A stretch of 64,000 nucleotides of DNA, taken from contig OX463810.1 of NCBI GenBank assembly GCA_949825045.1, forward strand, positions 32,436,201 to 32,500,200, in the 5' to 3' direction. The translations under genes and the position numbers were made by a program. Of the stretch, positions 43,828-56,107 are shown piece after piece. This DNA is from Argyresthia goedartella. Its lineage: Eukaryota; Arthropoda; Insecta; Lepidoptera; Argyresthiidae. The notes below the pieces were generated by a model. It was not told the origin of the DNA, ran no database searches, and worked only from the letters and a program-made list of their open reading frames with translations. Positions within the stretch are counted from its first letter, which is position 1, and the number at the start of each line of letters is the position of its first letter.

Positions 43828-46800
43828 CTAATCAATAGGAAGGCGAGAAAGTGTTGCGACCGCTCTCTTGAGGACCGAGTCCCCCACCTTGACTTCTGCT
43901 GATCGAGGCGTGCCATCCCGACCCGTGTACAAATTGACGATCCGTCCTCGTCTCCATCTCAATGATGGCAGGTTCGCATCCTTAATCAGCACCAAATCAC
44001 CGACTTGAGGGGGGCTCGTCCGGTCAGTCCACTTAAGGCGCTGCTGCAAGATGTGCAAGTACTCAAGGGACCACCGTTTCCAAAAATCTTGAGCCATCTG
44101 CTGCAACATCTGCCACCTAGTTAACCGACTTAACTTAACATCACCGAATGGGTATTCTGGCAGGGCGTTAAGGGGCTGACCTATCATTTGGATCCGAACT
44201 GAGCGGGCACAACGGACGCGAGTTCAGTGTCATTTCAATTTTACAGAACAGCGTCGCAAGCTCTTCAAAGCGTAGAGAGGTCTCACCGATGATCCTCGTC
44301 AGGTGCGACTTAGCCGATTTAACCGCAGCCTCCAAAATTCCTCCCCAATGAGGACATCCCGGCGGACTGAAAACCCATTCAATCCCTCGTCGGGAGCAAG
44401 CCGTACCGATGGCGTCCTGGTTACCGTTCAGGAATTGAGTGACCTCCTGCAGATATCGCCTGGCTCCGACAAAATTTGTGCCGTTGTCCGAACGGATTAA
44501 TGTCGGGAGGCCCCTTCGTGAGACGAACCGATCTAGACAAGCGATAAATGCCTCTGTGGTGAGGTCACTGACCACCTCCAAGTGGACTGCCTTCGTGGCC
44601 AAGCACACGAAGACGCACAGGTATGCCTTCACTAATCTGGCGTTCCGTAGCTGTGAAGACTTGACCATGAATGGTCCCGCAAAATCCGTTCCGACACCCG
44701 CAAAGGGCCGGATTTCGTTAACCCTATCCGAGGGCAAATCGCCCATCTGGGGCTGCATCGTAGCCGCCTTGGCCCGATAACAAGGCAGGCACCGAAATAC
44801 GACGCTACGCACTAAGCGTCTTCCCGATAGAATCCAGAACTCGCGCTGGAGAAACGCCATCAAGGCGTGGCATCCGACATGCCCATTCCGAATGTGTCGA
44901 TCCTGTATCAACAGTTCGACCAACTTCCCTTTCCTAGGGAGTAACAACGGGTGGCGAGCCGCATAAGGCAGGTTGGCATTCCGCAGCCGACCTCCTACCC
45001 TCAGCAATCCTTGAGGGTCAATAAACGGGTTGAGCCGAGCCACAGCTCCCTTCAGTTGGACGCGTCCGCGTCTCAGAATGTCCAATTCGGACTTAAAGTG
45101 CACCGTCTGCACGTTCCGTACCAATGCGAACAACGCATGGTTCCGTTCCCGTGGTGTCAGGACCTGTGTCCGCACCCGTTGCGCCTCAGAATTCCGACAA
45201 TTCCGCGCAAATCGGCAGATCCAGGCGGTCACATTGACCAGCTTGTCGAGCAAGCTGTACCGTTCCAGCAGGCTGAACTCCTCTTCCGGCTCTGGTTGCG
45301 TCGTACAGACACCGACTGTCAAGGCGCCGTTCGCCGTGGTAACGCGTGGACTCATTGGCCAATCCGATTCGGCTTGAGTCAACCATTTTGGACCCCACCA
45401 CAAGGGATGTCCAACCAACTCCGGAGCGTGACACCCACGAGACGCACAGTCTGCTGGGTTCATTTCCCCTGGAACATGTCTCCAGATCAAGGGAACCTCC
45501 GAAGTCAAAATCTGCGAAACCCGATTCGCCACAAAAATCTCCAGCTTGTGAACTGAAGCCTTCAGCCGGCATAACACGATCTGGCTGTCCGTCCAAGCGT
45601 AGACCGTATCTTCCAACGCTATTGACCCACGAAGAACCGTCATCGTGTGGTTGAGCAGACGAGTCAGGAGAGCCGCTCCCGAAAGCTCTAACTTGGGAAT
45701 GGTCAGGCGAGTGCGCAACGGCGCAACCTTGCTCTTGGCCATGACCAACCGTACATCAACCTCCCCCGAGGAGTCGACCGTACGCAGATACACCGCAGCT
45801 CCGTAGCCCTTCTCCGAGGCATCGAAAAACCCATGCAGGGTGGCGGTGTATCGTTTGGTGGGGACCAACCTCCGTGGCAGTGAAATCCGATTAATGCCAG
45901 GGAGGGTCGAAAAGAACGAGTCCCACTCCGAGCTTAATGACCCGCCGATCGGGTCGTCCCATTTCAGCTCAGCAGACCACAATTGCTGCATAAAACACTT
46001 GAGCTGAAATGTTACCGGGGTGATCCACCCGTTTGGATCAAATGTCCTAGCCACCGTTGAGAGGACGTTCCGTTTCGTCCAGACCTTCGGGGTGTCCAAC
46101 TCGACCGATACGAGAACATGTCTGATACCGGCTGGTACTGGACGCCTAATACCGACAACATATTTGGATTTTCCAAATTTTTAAAAATGTGGGGATCCTG
46201 CTGGTAGTCATCCGGAAGACCAGTCAGTAACTCTGGAGAGTTCGACATCCATTTCCGGAGCTCGTAACCTCCACCCCGTAAGAGCTAAACTAGCTCGTCC
46301 CGTCGAGCGAGCGCCTCCTCTACGGAATCTGCACCGGTACAGATATCGTCCACGTAGAGGTCCTGCTCCAGGATCGCTGCTCCTCTAGGGAAATTTAACC
46401 GTTCTCGATCCGCTAACCCCCGCAGAGTGCGAATCGCTAAATAAGGACTAGACCGTAGCCCGTAGGTGTTGGTGTTCAGCTCGTACACCCTGATGGGCTG
46501 ATCTGGGCTCTCTCGCCACAGTATCAGCTGATACCGTCTATCGTCAGGGTGAATGACCGTCTGCCTTAACATCATCCGGATGTCAGCTACAAACACAACA
46601 TTGTGTCGACGGAACCGTGTGATAACATCCGCGATGTCATGGTTCAACTTCGGCCCTGAATGCAAACACTGGTTCAGGTTCATGCCGTTAGATGTGGATG
46701 CCGATCCATCGAACACTACCCGTATTTTGCCCTCTGGGGTCCTCAAGACCGCGTGATGGGGCAGGAAGCAGTGGTCTTCACGCTTCCAGTCGATACCCGA

Positions 46801-47637
46801 AACCGACATGTGGCCGAGCGACTCGTATTCCCGCATGAAATCGACGTACTTCTGCCGGAAAATCCCGTCACGCTTCATGCGTCGTTCCATCGACAGAAGC
46901 CGCGTCTCGGCTGCATGGTGTGAACTGCCCAGCGGTGGGCGATCACTCCGGAATGGAAGACGTGTGAGAAATCGACCTGACCGAAGGCGACCAGTATTGT
47001 TCCGATAAAACTGTTCACACTCTTCTTCAACCGGGTCCAACCGGCGGACCGTAGGTGGTTCCTCCACCTCCCAAAACTTCTGTATCACCTCCGAGAGTAC
47101 AGAACCGAATAAGGGACAACGAGTCGCTAGGCGTGGGGCAGCCGGCATGACCGGATCCATTACCGCATGGCCTAGTCTGGTGTTGACCGAAACCAGACCA
47201 GTCGCCTGCAACACGTGGACACCTGGCACTAACAGGTATCCTAAGGCATCGACACCCAATAAAATGTCTACTGGGCCCGGAATGTCGAACTCCGGGTCAG
47301 CCAGTGACAACCCAGCGACCAACTGTCGCACCGAGGGCGACAACCGTACGTGAGGGTGTGAGCCCATCACATTAGGCATGACTAATGCCGTGACCGTCAG
47401 ATTTACCGATGAATCCACCCGTGACGAGAGAGTAATCCGACATACTCCCTTAACGGAACCGACTTCCGTGTTCCCAATTCCCCGAATGGAATGTGGATAC
47501 TCCCTTACCGTAATGCCCAACCGTCTTACAAGGTTGCACGAGACTAAGCACCCCTGGGCCCCCAAGTCCAATAGTGCTCGTGCCACACAAGATTTGCCGT
47601 CCGAACTCCACGCTATCACCGAGGCGGTGGGGAGCAT
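43828..47637 (-). pseudogene. BEL2 pol: protease, RT, RNase H, integrase
   Basis: 47637-46285: protease-like ALLDLGAQ (near residue 23), then RT with VFVADIRMMLRQ and YVDD (near residue 427). It ends at a TAG (46285-46287) inside the RT thumb, after which the same frame continues (LLRGGGYELRKW). Near 46120 the frame shifts. 46099-44168 carries the RT connection, RNase H (LHGFFDASEKGYGAAVY, YAWTDSQIVL, NPADCASRG), integrase zinc region (HIRNGHVGCHAL, CLPCYRAKA) and core (GTDFAGPF, RSDNGTNFVGA, GGILEAAV). Near 44190 a small deletion joins SSDPND to IGQPLN out of frame. The C-terminal domain ends at 43828. Confidence 0.9.
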
Positions 47638-47682
47638 GACCGTCTGTGGAGTGGCGGCACCTTGTAAGTGGGCGGCGTGTCC

Positions 47683-49498
47683 CTAGCGGGAACCTCCGCG
47701 GGATCCGAACCCGCTGGGACCCCCGTCGGCCTGGTAACTCGGCTGCTGATATGCCACCGGTGGCATATCAGACCGTATGTACATCAGGGGGTCCCAACCC
47801 GCATAATAGGCCCCTCGCTGTCCCGGTACCCGACCATACCGGACTGTGAACGGTGTGCCCGGTGGCCACCGTGGATGGAGGGGGGAGAGCGGATCCAACC
47901 TGGGGCGCTCTAGCAATGGGGGCGACATCCGACTGTTCGCCTCCCTGTTCGCCTCCCAGAGCGACGGGCAGGGTGGCGCAGAAGGTGGTGGGCTCCCAGC
48001 CTTAGCGCCACTCATAGGTGCCATCTGACACCCGCCCGTAACACGCGGTGAGCCAGCGGCCCGTAGTCCTCGCTGACCCTGGACAGCGGCGACCGAACCC
48101 CGGCTGTCCCGCCTGTTACCCCCCGCGCTGCCTCCTTCCCCTCGGGGGGGGTCCCGTCCGCGGGTACCCCAGTCACCCCGTTGGTGACTCCCGTTGCCCG
48201 GAGGGGGACTGGGTCCGGCCCTGGTTGGGCCCTGTGACCGACCAACCTGAGTCCGGCCCTGGTGACCGTCCGATGGGCCTGACCGGTTCAGGCACAACAC
48301 GACGTGGTGCCTGCCACCGCAGCCCTCACAGGGGGACGCCCGTGAGCACTCGCTCAGCGGGTGCGGCCCCAAACAACCGAAACACAATCGGTGGCGGAAG
48401 ACCACCTTCCTGCGGGCAGCCACACCGAGCGCCTTAAAGTTGGCGCAACTGGTCACCTCATGACCGGCACTGTCGCAGTGCACACAGCCGTCACCCGACG
48501 GCGCGGCACTCAAAACGCCAAATTGTTTTGACCGACCACCCCCCCGTGGGGGTGGGGGGCGCGGCCCCTCCCGCATCCGCGCGGGTTGGCGCTGCACACT
48601 GGTCTCCGATTCCATGGTGTCGCATCGCCTGCATTCACCCTCCAAAAACTCCGTTAATTGGACGAGCGTGGGCAGTTCCGAGCTACTGCCCCCATGCAGC
48701 TTTTCAAACCGACTTTGAACAGCTGCAGGCAACCGTGACAAAACCATATATAACACAATATATGACCATTGGTCTACCGGCAGACCAAGGTTCTGAAGGG
48801 CCTTAGTGGCCACCAGCACAGGGTTGAGCACCTGTACCCGGATGTCAACATCCCGGGTTACTCTTGGGATGCTGAACAGCTTCCCCAGCTGCGCATCAAC
48901 GAACCGCCTTTTGTGTTGGTAGCGGTCAAACAATATGACCCGGGCAATCTCATAATTGCCCGCCGTAACCGTTAGGTGACCGACCAACTCCTTCGGTTCA
49001 CCCCGCAGTGCCATCAATAGCTGGGCCAACTTGTAGGCGCTGTCCAGGTCGTCCCGACCGTGGACCAGGCTATCGAACAAATTGATGAATGCCGGCCACT
49101 CATCAATTGCCCCACCGAAGGCCGGAATCTCCAGGTGTGGAAGCCGTCCAACCACACCCTTAGGGGGGGGGGTCTCCGCTACCCTCCCCGCGGTCATCCC
49201 GACGCGACCGCTTAATTTTTTCGGTGCGACGCTCGATGTCGCCCAAGCACTCCATCGCTTGGTCAGCATCCGCGCAGAGCTGCCTCACTGCAGCCACCGA
49301 GGCCTCATCCGTAAGCCCGAGGGCTTCAGCCTCGGCAGCCAGCCGACACACCTTCCCGACGCGTGTCATTGCGTCCTCCACACGCTTGAGCAGGACATCG
49401 TCCATGTCGGGTCGCTCCACATACTTGTGAGTATGGGCGAGCCATCTCATCTCCTCACGGACACCATATCGCAGTACCGTCAAGGGCGAAGGTGCCAT
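47683..49498 (-). pseudogene. BEL2 gag with homopolymer frameshift
   Basis: N-terminus from ATG 49498 (MAPSPLTVLRYGVREEMRWL) is read to a C10 run (G10 at 49163-49172 on the plus strand). There one extra C forces a stop, and the sense continues in the frame 49269-47683. The second part has the BEL gag core (LEIPAFGGAIDEWPAFINLF), three knuckles (CVHCDSAGHEVTSC, CFGCLGPHPLSEC, CEGCGGRHHVVLC) and a long Gly/Pro/Arg-rich C-terminus. It ends at TAG 47683-47685, and pol follows in the same frame. GC content is much higher than in BEL1. Confidence 0.88.
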
Positions 49499-50152
49499 GG
49501 TTACCGATTTAATTGTTCCTGGTCCTATGCTTCACTGCCGAACTAAGCACAGCCAGATACCAGCACTTTCCCGTCAGCGCTGGGCACAGAAATTAAAACT
49601 ATGTTGTAAAACCCAAGGCAACCAGTAAACAATGAAATCATAAAGAATATTTAATATGGTCGCCCTGTGGACATACACCTTATAATATACACTCTAAATC
49701 AATTAGAGAATGCCACCATGTGGTACAATACAAATAACACACAAAAGGTTATTATAAAAAAAACTATTTTTCTAGTAGTGGCCCCTCCGACACTTCCTTT
49801 GAGGTCAGCAAAATCAGCTTAATACCCCTTAAATAACCCGACCCTGCTGTGTAAACCGAAATAACACTGTAGGACTATAGAACCCGACGTTCTATCGCAA
49901 GTAATACAATCTAGGCTTCGCAGAATGACTGTTCAATCCTTTATGCGCACAAACAGTAGTTTCCGACTACAATTTATAACAACTGTTAACTTAATTGGCA
50001 CTTATACTTTCACTTGCCGAAAATGAACTCTAATCGTGGTATACCGACCACAGACTCATTGCCGACTTGAGCCAATCTGGGATATTCTTTTCTCCCAACT
50101 ACAATGTGACAAAGGCAACCCTACCGTGAATCGATGATTTCCCACTAGGAAA

Positions 50153-50169
50153 CCGCGCTCCTGCTACCA
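50153..50169 (-). promoter_or_regulatory. BEL2 primer-binding site
   Basis: The coding strand reads TGGTAGCAGGAGCGCGG three bases inside the 5' LTR, as expected for pairing with a tRNA 3' CCA end. The tRNA is not assigned. The leader down to the gag ATG (49499-50152) shows nothing else I can support. Confidence 0.65.
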
Positions 50170-50172
50170 AAA

Positions 50173-50776
50173 TGTTTAATTTCCCACGCCTGCCGAATGG
50201 CGTGGAATCGTGAGGGGGATGTGCCTTTGGCCGCACGTGAGAGAAAAGAATTGATGAATTTGTTTTTACCTTGTCACCGTAGACAGGAGATCGAAGGCTC
50301 GATTCGAGACGGGAATTCGGGAAAGGGGCACAGTTTAGGATAGGATAGGAGTCGAATCACTATCGTTGCTGCCCGACGCTGTTCGCCGGCGTGCTGCTGC
50401 CGACACGTGGAGTCGCCGCTACCGATACGACGAGTTGGAGACCGTACAACTTCAACCTTCACCACGAATCACTTGACCGCTGACGCGAATCTAATTACAA
50501 TCAATAGCCCGACGCTATGAGGTAGATTTACACTTTGACCAGGCCCGATGCCTGTATGATAATTGGTACACCGAAATACCATCAATGCCACGGGGCCCGA
50601 GCCGCCATGTTATTCTCCCGATGAGACAAGACCAAGTGTAAGATAACCTCCAATTTTACATCTCGTTCCGGTACGAGTGACATCTGCGGTCCGTTTTCGC
50701 TAGTGATGTCTCGATTACTCGCGATCGATTCGCGCAACAAAAAACCGGTGCGTTTCCGACGCATAAATATTAAACA
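50173..50776 (-). repeat. BEL2 5' LTR, 604 bp
   Basis: Pair of 43193-43796. Flanked on the outside by TAGTA (50777-50781), which repeats 43188-43192. Confidence 0.95.
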
Positions 50777-50781
50777 TAGTA

Positions 50782-51207
50782 ATTACCAAGTAATTACACA
50801 GTAATAACCAAGTTTCAGTCCCAACCAAACTCATAATCGAGTTATGTTACAAGTGAAGTTTGTGCAGAACCGTTATTAAGAAGAACATACATACAAATAA
50901 TGTATAATCAGACTTTATATAGCACGACAGTTAACTACGCTGAGATCAAGTGTCGCCGCCCGCATAACACGTTTGACGTCGACGCAAGCTGTAGCAACAC
51001 TATTCACAGTGAGTCTGGTGTTCCTAGGCATTCCTTTGCCCTGTGAACCTAAAAATATCATAGGTCATAGACAGCAGCGACATCTATCTGAGCCCACTGA
51101 AGCCACTATCGCAGCGCCATCTAGTAAACTTTGCCTACACCTCCCGGCCGTGCGTCCTACCAATCCACTTACGATCTCGACCGACCAAGTCAATAGATCT
51201 AGCCATT
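50782..51207. other. BEL2 flank and LINE-H 5' leader
   Basis: The first part holds a short AATTACC/AATAACC repeat. From about 50950 GC rises, and the sequence is probably the LINE-H 5' UTR. Confidence 0.4.
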
Positions 51208-52417
51208 ATGAACAAGTGCGGTGGCTGTGGGAAGTTTATCTCACTTACGGCAGCAGGTGGCGCTGCCTGCTCCCAGTGTAAAAGCCATTTTCACAAGCAA
51301 TGCGTATCCCTGAATGGGCCTGCCCCTGCCAACTGGATATGCCCATGCTGCATTGCAAAAAAGGGCCGAGTAGTCACTGGCACCAATACTCCTGTAGGGA
51401 AATCAGCGAACCAACAGATAACCACGATGACACCACTGCAAAAAGACAATACTTGCGTCGGCGGCACATCATCTCCAATCGGGAACAGTCCCTACACCCC
51501 CTTGACCACCACCAAATTACCAGCAACATCACTGGCCACAGCAGCACACGTCGGCAGCACAGCATCCTCGGCCGAAGGCAGTCGTCCGCACAGCCCGACC
51601 TCTGAACACGAAAATGACAACAATAACGTGATGTCGGCTCTGCTAGCGGAAATCCGCCTGTTCCGTTCAGATATGGCAGATATGCGGAGTGAAATGGCCC
51701 ATCTTCGGAACGAGATTCACACCATCCGGGAGGACATAACATCCTGCCAATCACAGATGCTGCTGACTGTTGAGAGGGTTGATAAAGCAGAGCAGTGCCT
51801 TGCTAACTTTCAAGAAACCATCAACAAAAAGGATGAAGCCATAAAGTCAATTCGTGCAGATAATGTAAAACTAGTTAAGCAGTACAATGAACTCGAGTCG
51901 CGAATGACGTTTCTTGAGCGTGAAAATTTACAGCAGCAGCAATGGGCGCCTCCAGAACCTGGAAATCACAGGTGTACCTGAAAATGAAGGCGAATCCACG
52001 ACAGGTCTGGTGAAGAAAATAGTATCGCATTTGGGAGTAGAACTAGGCCCCGACGACATCGAGTTCGCACATCGTGTACAGCCGTTCCGCGCGCAAGTCG
52101 GCCAGCCGCGCGCGCTCGTCGTGCGCTTCAGGCAGCGACTGACGAAGGATATCGTGTACGCGGCGTCCCGCAAGACCGCACACAGGGGCCTCAACAATAC
52201 GCACATCGGCCTGCCCGGGAAATCAGATCGTATACACATTAATGAGCACCTGACTTTGCAAAACAAGAAGCTTTTGAAACTTTGTAAAGTCAAAGCGAAG
52301 GAAATGTCGTATATTTATACCTGGACAAAAAACTGTCGTATATATGTGCGGAAAGCCGAAAAAGCCCCATACATACAAATATCCTCAGAAGCGGACTTGA
52401 AGAAAATTATAGCCTAA
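51208..52417 (+). pseudogene. LINE-H ORF1: PHD finger, coiled coil, FP-like C-terminus; one frameshift
   Basis: Residues 1-50 form a PHD-type zinc finger (Cys pairs CGGC and CSQC, then HKQC and CPCC). A Ser/Thr/Pro-rich linker follows, then a coiled coil (about residues 130-240). Near 51945, after a CAG repeat, one extra base moves the sense into the frame 51914-52417: NLEITGVPENEGES, EFAHRVQPFR and a C-terminus with NCRIYVRKAEKAPYIQIS. The end resembles LINE-A ORF1 and baculovirus FP-type domains. Probable role: RNA binding, with chromatin contact through the PHD finger. Confidence 0.82.
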
Positions 52418-52744
52418 AGTTACTTGCTTATACCTGCACCAATAGGTCTCTCCTTTCCCCCATATATTTACCTAATATTAGTATCTGTTTAATGAATAAA
52501 TTCTCCGTCATATCATACCAACTACACGCTCACACACAAAAACACAATCACAAACACGCACTATACACATTCATTATGGTTACATCAGAGAGATATCTTA
52601 GTACAACATTGAGACTCAACTGTGCTGGCGCGCTGAGCCCTCGTAGTCGTTTCGTCCACTTACTCGATTATGACATGACTATTTTTATATGTTCTGACCA
52701 TTATTATCGGCGAAATTATAAAAGGCAAAAATGATCATCTCAAA

Positions 52745-55566
52745 ATGTTCTACCAGAACGTAAACGGACTACGGACTAAAACGACAACTTTTTATAACAA
52801 TGTTGCTGCCCTCGATTATGATCTTATTTTTATCACAGAGACCAAGCTTTGCGAGGGCTTTCTTAATGCAGAGTTTGCAGACCCCGACCATTACAATATC
52901 TTCCGGCGTGACCGTGACTCGGAGACGGCTGGTGGCGGTATAATGGCGCTGTGTGCGCCGGCGCTCGGAGCCCGACCGCGGCCCGAGTGGGAACGAGCCG
53001 ACCACGAGTGTATCTGGCTAACAGTACCTAGGGCCGCGCTCGGCTCTGAGCGAGACTTGAACATAGCGCTCGTGTACCTACCGCCGGGCGAGGAGCTACC
53101 GCTTCGCGTACAATGCTTTATAGAGACGTTAACTGACGTAACTCAGAAGCATTTAGAAGACTACTTTATCTACTTTATCTTGTATAAGATGGGATTCGGG
53201 CGCACCTGTCTGTATGAAAAAGGGTACCACCGAGTTTCAAAACTCAGCTATTAACATGACAAACATCATGGATTACCTAGGTTTCAAACAACACAATACA
53301 TTGAAAAACATCTGCGACAATATTTTAGACTTAGCGTATACAAACTTTTCCATTGACGTACAAAAGGCCACATCCTCGGTTGTCAACGAAGATCGTTTTC
53401 ATACTTCGCTTGAACTTGGAACTTTTGACCTAAGTATAAAAAACATACCCTGCACCAGGCGCCTTCGATATCAGTATCGTAAGGGTAACTACGAAGCTAT
53501 AAGTGAACATCTCACTGGATTAGATTGGTCGATTCTGGGTAATGGTTCAGTCGATGATGCGGTCGGTATACTAACAGCAAACATCAAGGAAGCTATTGAG
53601 AAATTTGTGCCTAAACTGACTTCCTGCGGTTCCCGTCAGTATCCGTTGTGGTACAGTCGCTCCCTCATAAACATAATTAAGGAGAAGGACAAATGTCACA
53701 AAACGTGGAAAAAACACAAAAACCCAGTTGACTATCGCACATTTGCTCTTCTCCGAAGTAGATGTAAGACTGTGCAAGATGAATGTTACCGGGATTATAT
53801 AAACCCAAAGCTCCTATGGTCATATGTGAAGTCTAAAAGGAAGGATGGCATCGGTTATCCTAATAACATGACATATGGCTCTAGGAAGCTAAAGACTGAA
53901 AAGGAAACTTGTGACGCTTTCAACTCATTTTTCAGTGGTATGTTTAGGTTACCAGCAAGCTCATATCCACATGCTGAGCTGCCGGAACCTTCATGTCAGC
54001 AAATTGCAAGTGGCATTAACGTCTCTGAGCAGTATATCTTGAAACTGTTGCGTAATCTTGATAATAGTAAGGGCCCTGGCAGTGACGGTATTCCACCACT
54101 TATTGTATCTCGATGCGCTGGATGTCTTGCCGCACCTGTGTCTCTAGTTTTTAATAGATCGTTTCACGAGGGTACTTTTCCAGATCTGTGGAAGTACGCG
54201 CGCATTGTGGCAGTCCACAAAAAAGGTTCCAAGTTGCCGGTTGAGAACTATAGGCCGATATCCATCTTAAACGTTTTTAGTAAGGTCATGGAACGTGTAG
54301 TGCATGAACTTTTTATACGACAATATCTCACGCAATATCCCTGGTGAGCAGCATGGCTTTGTACGTTCGAAATCTACAACAACCAACCTGGCTTTATTTG
54401 TGAATGGGGTTCTAAGAGGTATGGACAACGGAGGTCAGGTAGACGCAGTCTATACTGACTTCGAGAAAGCGTTTGATAGAGTGGACCACGTCATACTGAT
54501 ACGCAAGCTAGAAAGACTCGGAATACAGGGGGATCTGCTTCGCTGGACCGAATCATATGTTAATAAAAGAAGTCAGGCAGTTGTGATCAGAGAGAGTAGG
54601 TCTGACCGTACCTGCATACCATCCGGCGTACCCCAGGGTTCTATCTTGGGCCCTTTACTTTACGTTGCGTAGCTGTATGATATCGGACACTGTTTTAAGC
54701 ACTCAAATTTCCTCTTGTACGCTGACGACAAAAAAGTCTTCATGAATATTAAATCCTTACAAGACTGCGTCAGATTGCAGGAGGATTTGAATCGCTTGTC
54801 AGTCTATTACGATATTAACAGGATAAACGTTAATGCAGCTAAATGCAATGCCATCTCCTTCACCAGGCGTACTAAGCCAATTGTCCACACTTACCTACTT
54901 AACAACATCCCAATCCAGAAGGTGGACTCCGTGAGAGATCTGGGTGTCCTGCTGGATTCCAAGCTAACCTTCGAGAATCACATAGCGGCAATCACTAAGA
55001 AGGCCTATAGGAACCTTGGATTTATCTTAAGGGTGAGCAAGCCCTTCACGGATGTGAGCTGTGTGCGCATACTATATTATGCCTATGTTCGAAGTGTTCT
55101 CGAGTACTGCAGCACTGCCTGGAACCCACAGTATGCAGTGCACGGGGACATGATAGAGCGCATACAGACCAAATTTATTAGGCACCTAAACTTTCGCGGC
55201 AATTTTGTGAATGATGACTACACTGCATCGTGTCATCACCACAACCTCCACAGCCTCAGGGACCGGCGTAGTATCTTGGACATGCAGCTCCTTCACAGCG
55301 TCTACCACGGCTATGTTGATTGCCCCGAGCTGGTTAACGAGCTGCTACGACTTAGGGCACCTACTACTCGAACCCGACACGCTGTCTCTGCACTCCTACA
55401 TGTACCCTTTTCCCACACTAACTACGCGGCCAATTCTCCCAGCTGCCGCCTGCCAAGAACGTACAACACACACTTTGCAGATCTGGACATCTTCCACCTG
55501 TCACGCGGCCAGTTCAGGGGGCACTTAATGCTCCAGCTGAAAGACAGCAAACATCAAATCTGCTGA
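52745..55566 (+). pseudogene. LINE-H ORF2: endonuclease and RT with several lesions
   Basis: Endonuclease from 52745 (FYQNVNGLRTKTTTFYNNVA, FITETKL, YNIFRRDRDSETAGGG, ALVYLPPG). Near 53165-53185 a small deletion removes the GDFN box, and the frame moves to 53214-54347 (IRWDSGAPV is in sense just before). RT: GPGSDGIPPLI, NYRPISIL, a one-base shift near 54340, [40 protein letters not shown], a TAG at 54670-54672, then YADDKKVFM and an intact C-terminal region to 55566. Confidence 0.88.
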
Positions 55567-55866
55567 GGTTTTCTCTCTCATTATACAGTTGCGACTATAT
55601 GTATATATCTATATCTATCACTCACACATTGACTTAACACATACATACAAACACACTCCTAAACACATTCCCTTCCAATTCCTATTGGACTGTACCCGGT
55701 ACTTCTAAATTGTTTTATAAATTGTTTAAGTTTACTGCCATTTTATGTTCGGCCTAAAAAATGAAAGCCTTTAATTGGCCTATGACTAGTTTAAGTTCTT
55801 TGTTTATATTATTTTTGAATTTGTGCTGTAGGCTTAGTTAAATAAATAATTAAATAATTAATTAAG

Positions 55867-56079
55867 TATGTCGCATCTTAGTGACAAATTGGTTACGCTT
55901 TTACAGACCGTAAAAGTTAAAGCCATTCTACCTATAGATGACGAACAAGGTACGGTTTTTATAGGAAACATTCGGAAGAAAGCGTATCTGATTCATCGCT
56001 TGCAGTACTCCATTCTACTGTCATAGTTTATACAAGATTAACTCTTAATTATTGTTATAAGTAAACAGTATATACAGGG
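55867..56079. other. Spacer between LINE-H and the 28-bp inverted repeat
   Basis: No coding sense. Confidence 0.4.
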
Positions 56080-56107
56080 TGTCCGGTAGATCGATGCAAA
56101 GACTTAA
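56080..56107. repeat. 28-bp inverted repeat, left copy
   Basis: Starts TGTCCGGTAG. The exact reverse complement is at 62642-62669. It is preceded by ATACAGGG, a word often seen at DNA transposon ends. Confidence 0.8.

Larger units (their letters stand above)
43193..50776 (-). mobile_element. BEL2: BEL/Pao LTR element, no envelope
   Basis: 7,584 bp on the minus strand. LTRs 50173-50776 (5') and 43193-43796 (3') are both 604 bp, with 5 differences (about 99.2% identity). Target duplication TAGTA at 43188-43192 and 50777-50781. Coding order gag, protease, RT, RNase H, integrase; pol ends at 43828, only 31 bp before the 3' LTR, so there is no room for env. Coding lesions: a C10 run in gag, an in-frame TAG between gag and pol (possibly natural), a TAG in RT, a frameshift near 46120 and a short deletion near 44190. 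Confidence 0.95.
50950..55866 (+). mobile_element. LINE-H, CR1-like LINE, nearly full length
   Basis: 5' leader, ORF1 with PHD finger (51208-52417), ORF2 (52745-55566), 3' UTR and an AAATAATT-type tail (about 55840-55866). The ORF1-ORF2 gap is about 330 bp. RT wording is close to LINE-I and LINE-G. PHD fingers are known in ORF1 proteins of CR1-like elements. Confidence 0.85.
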
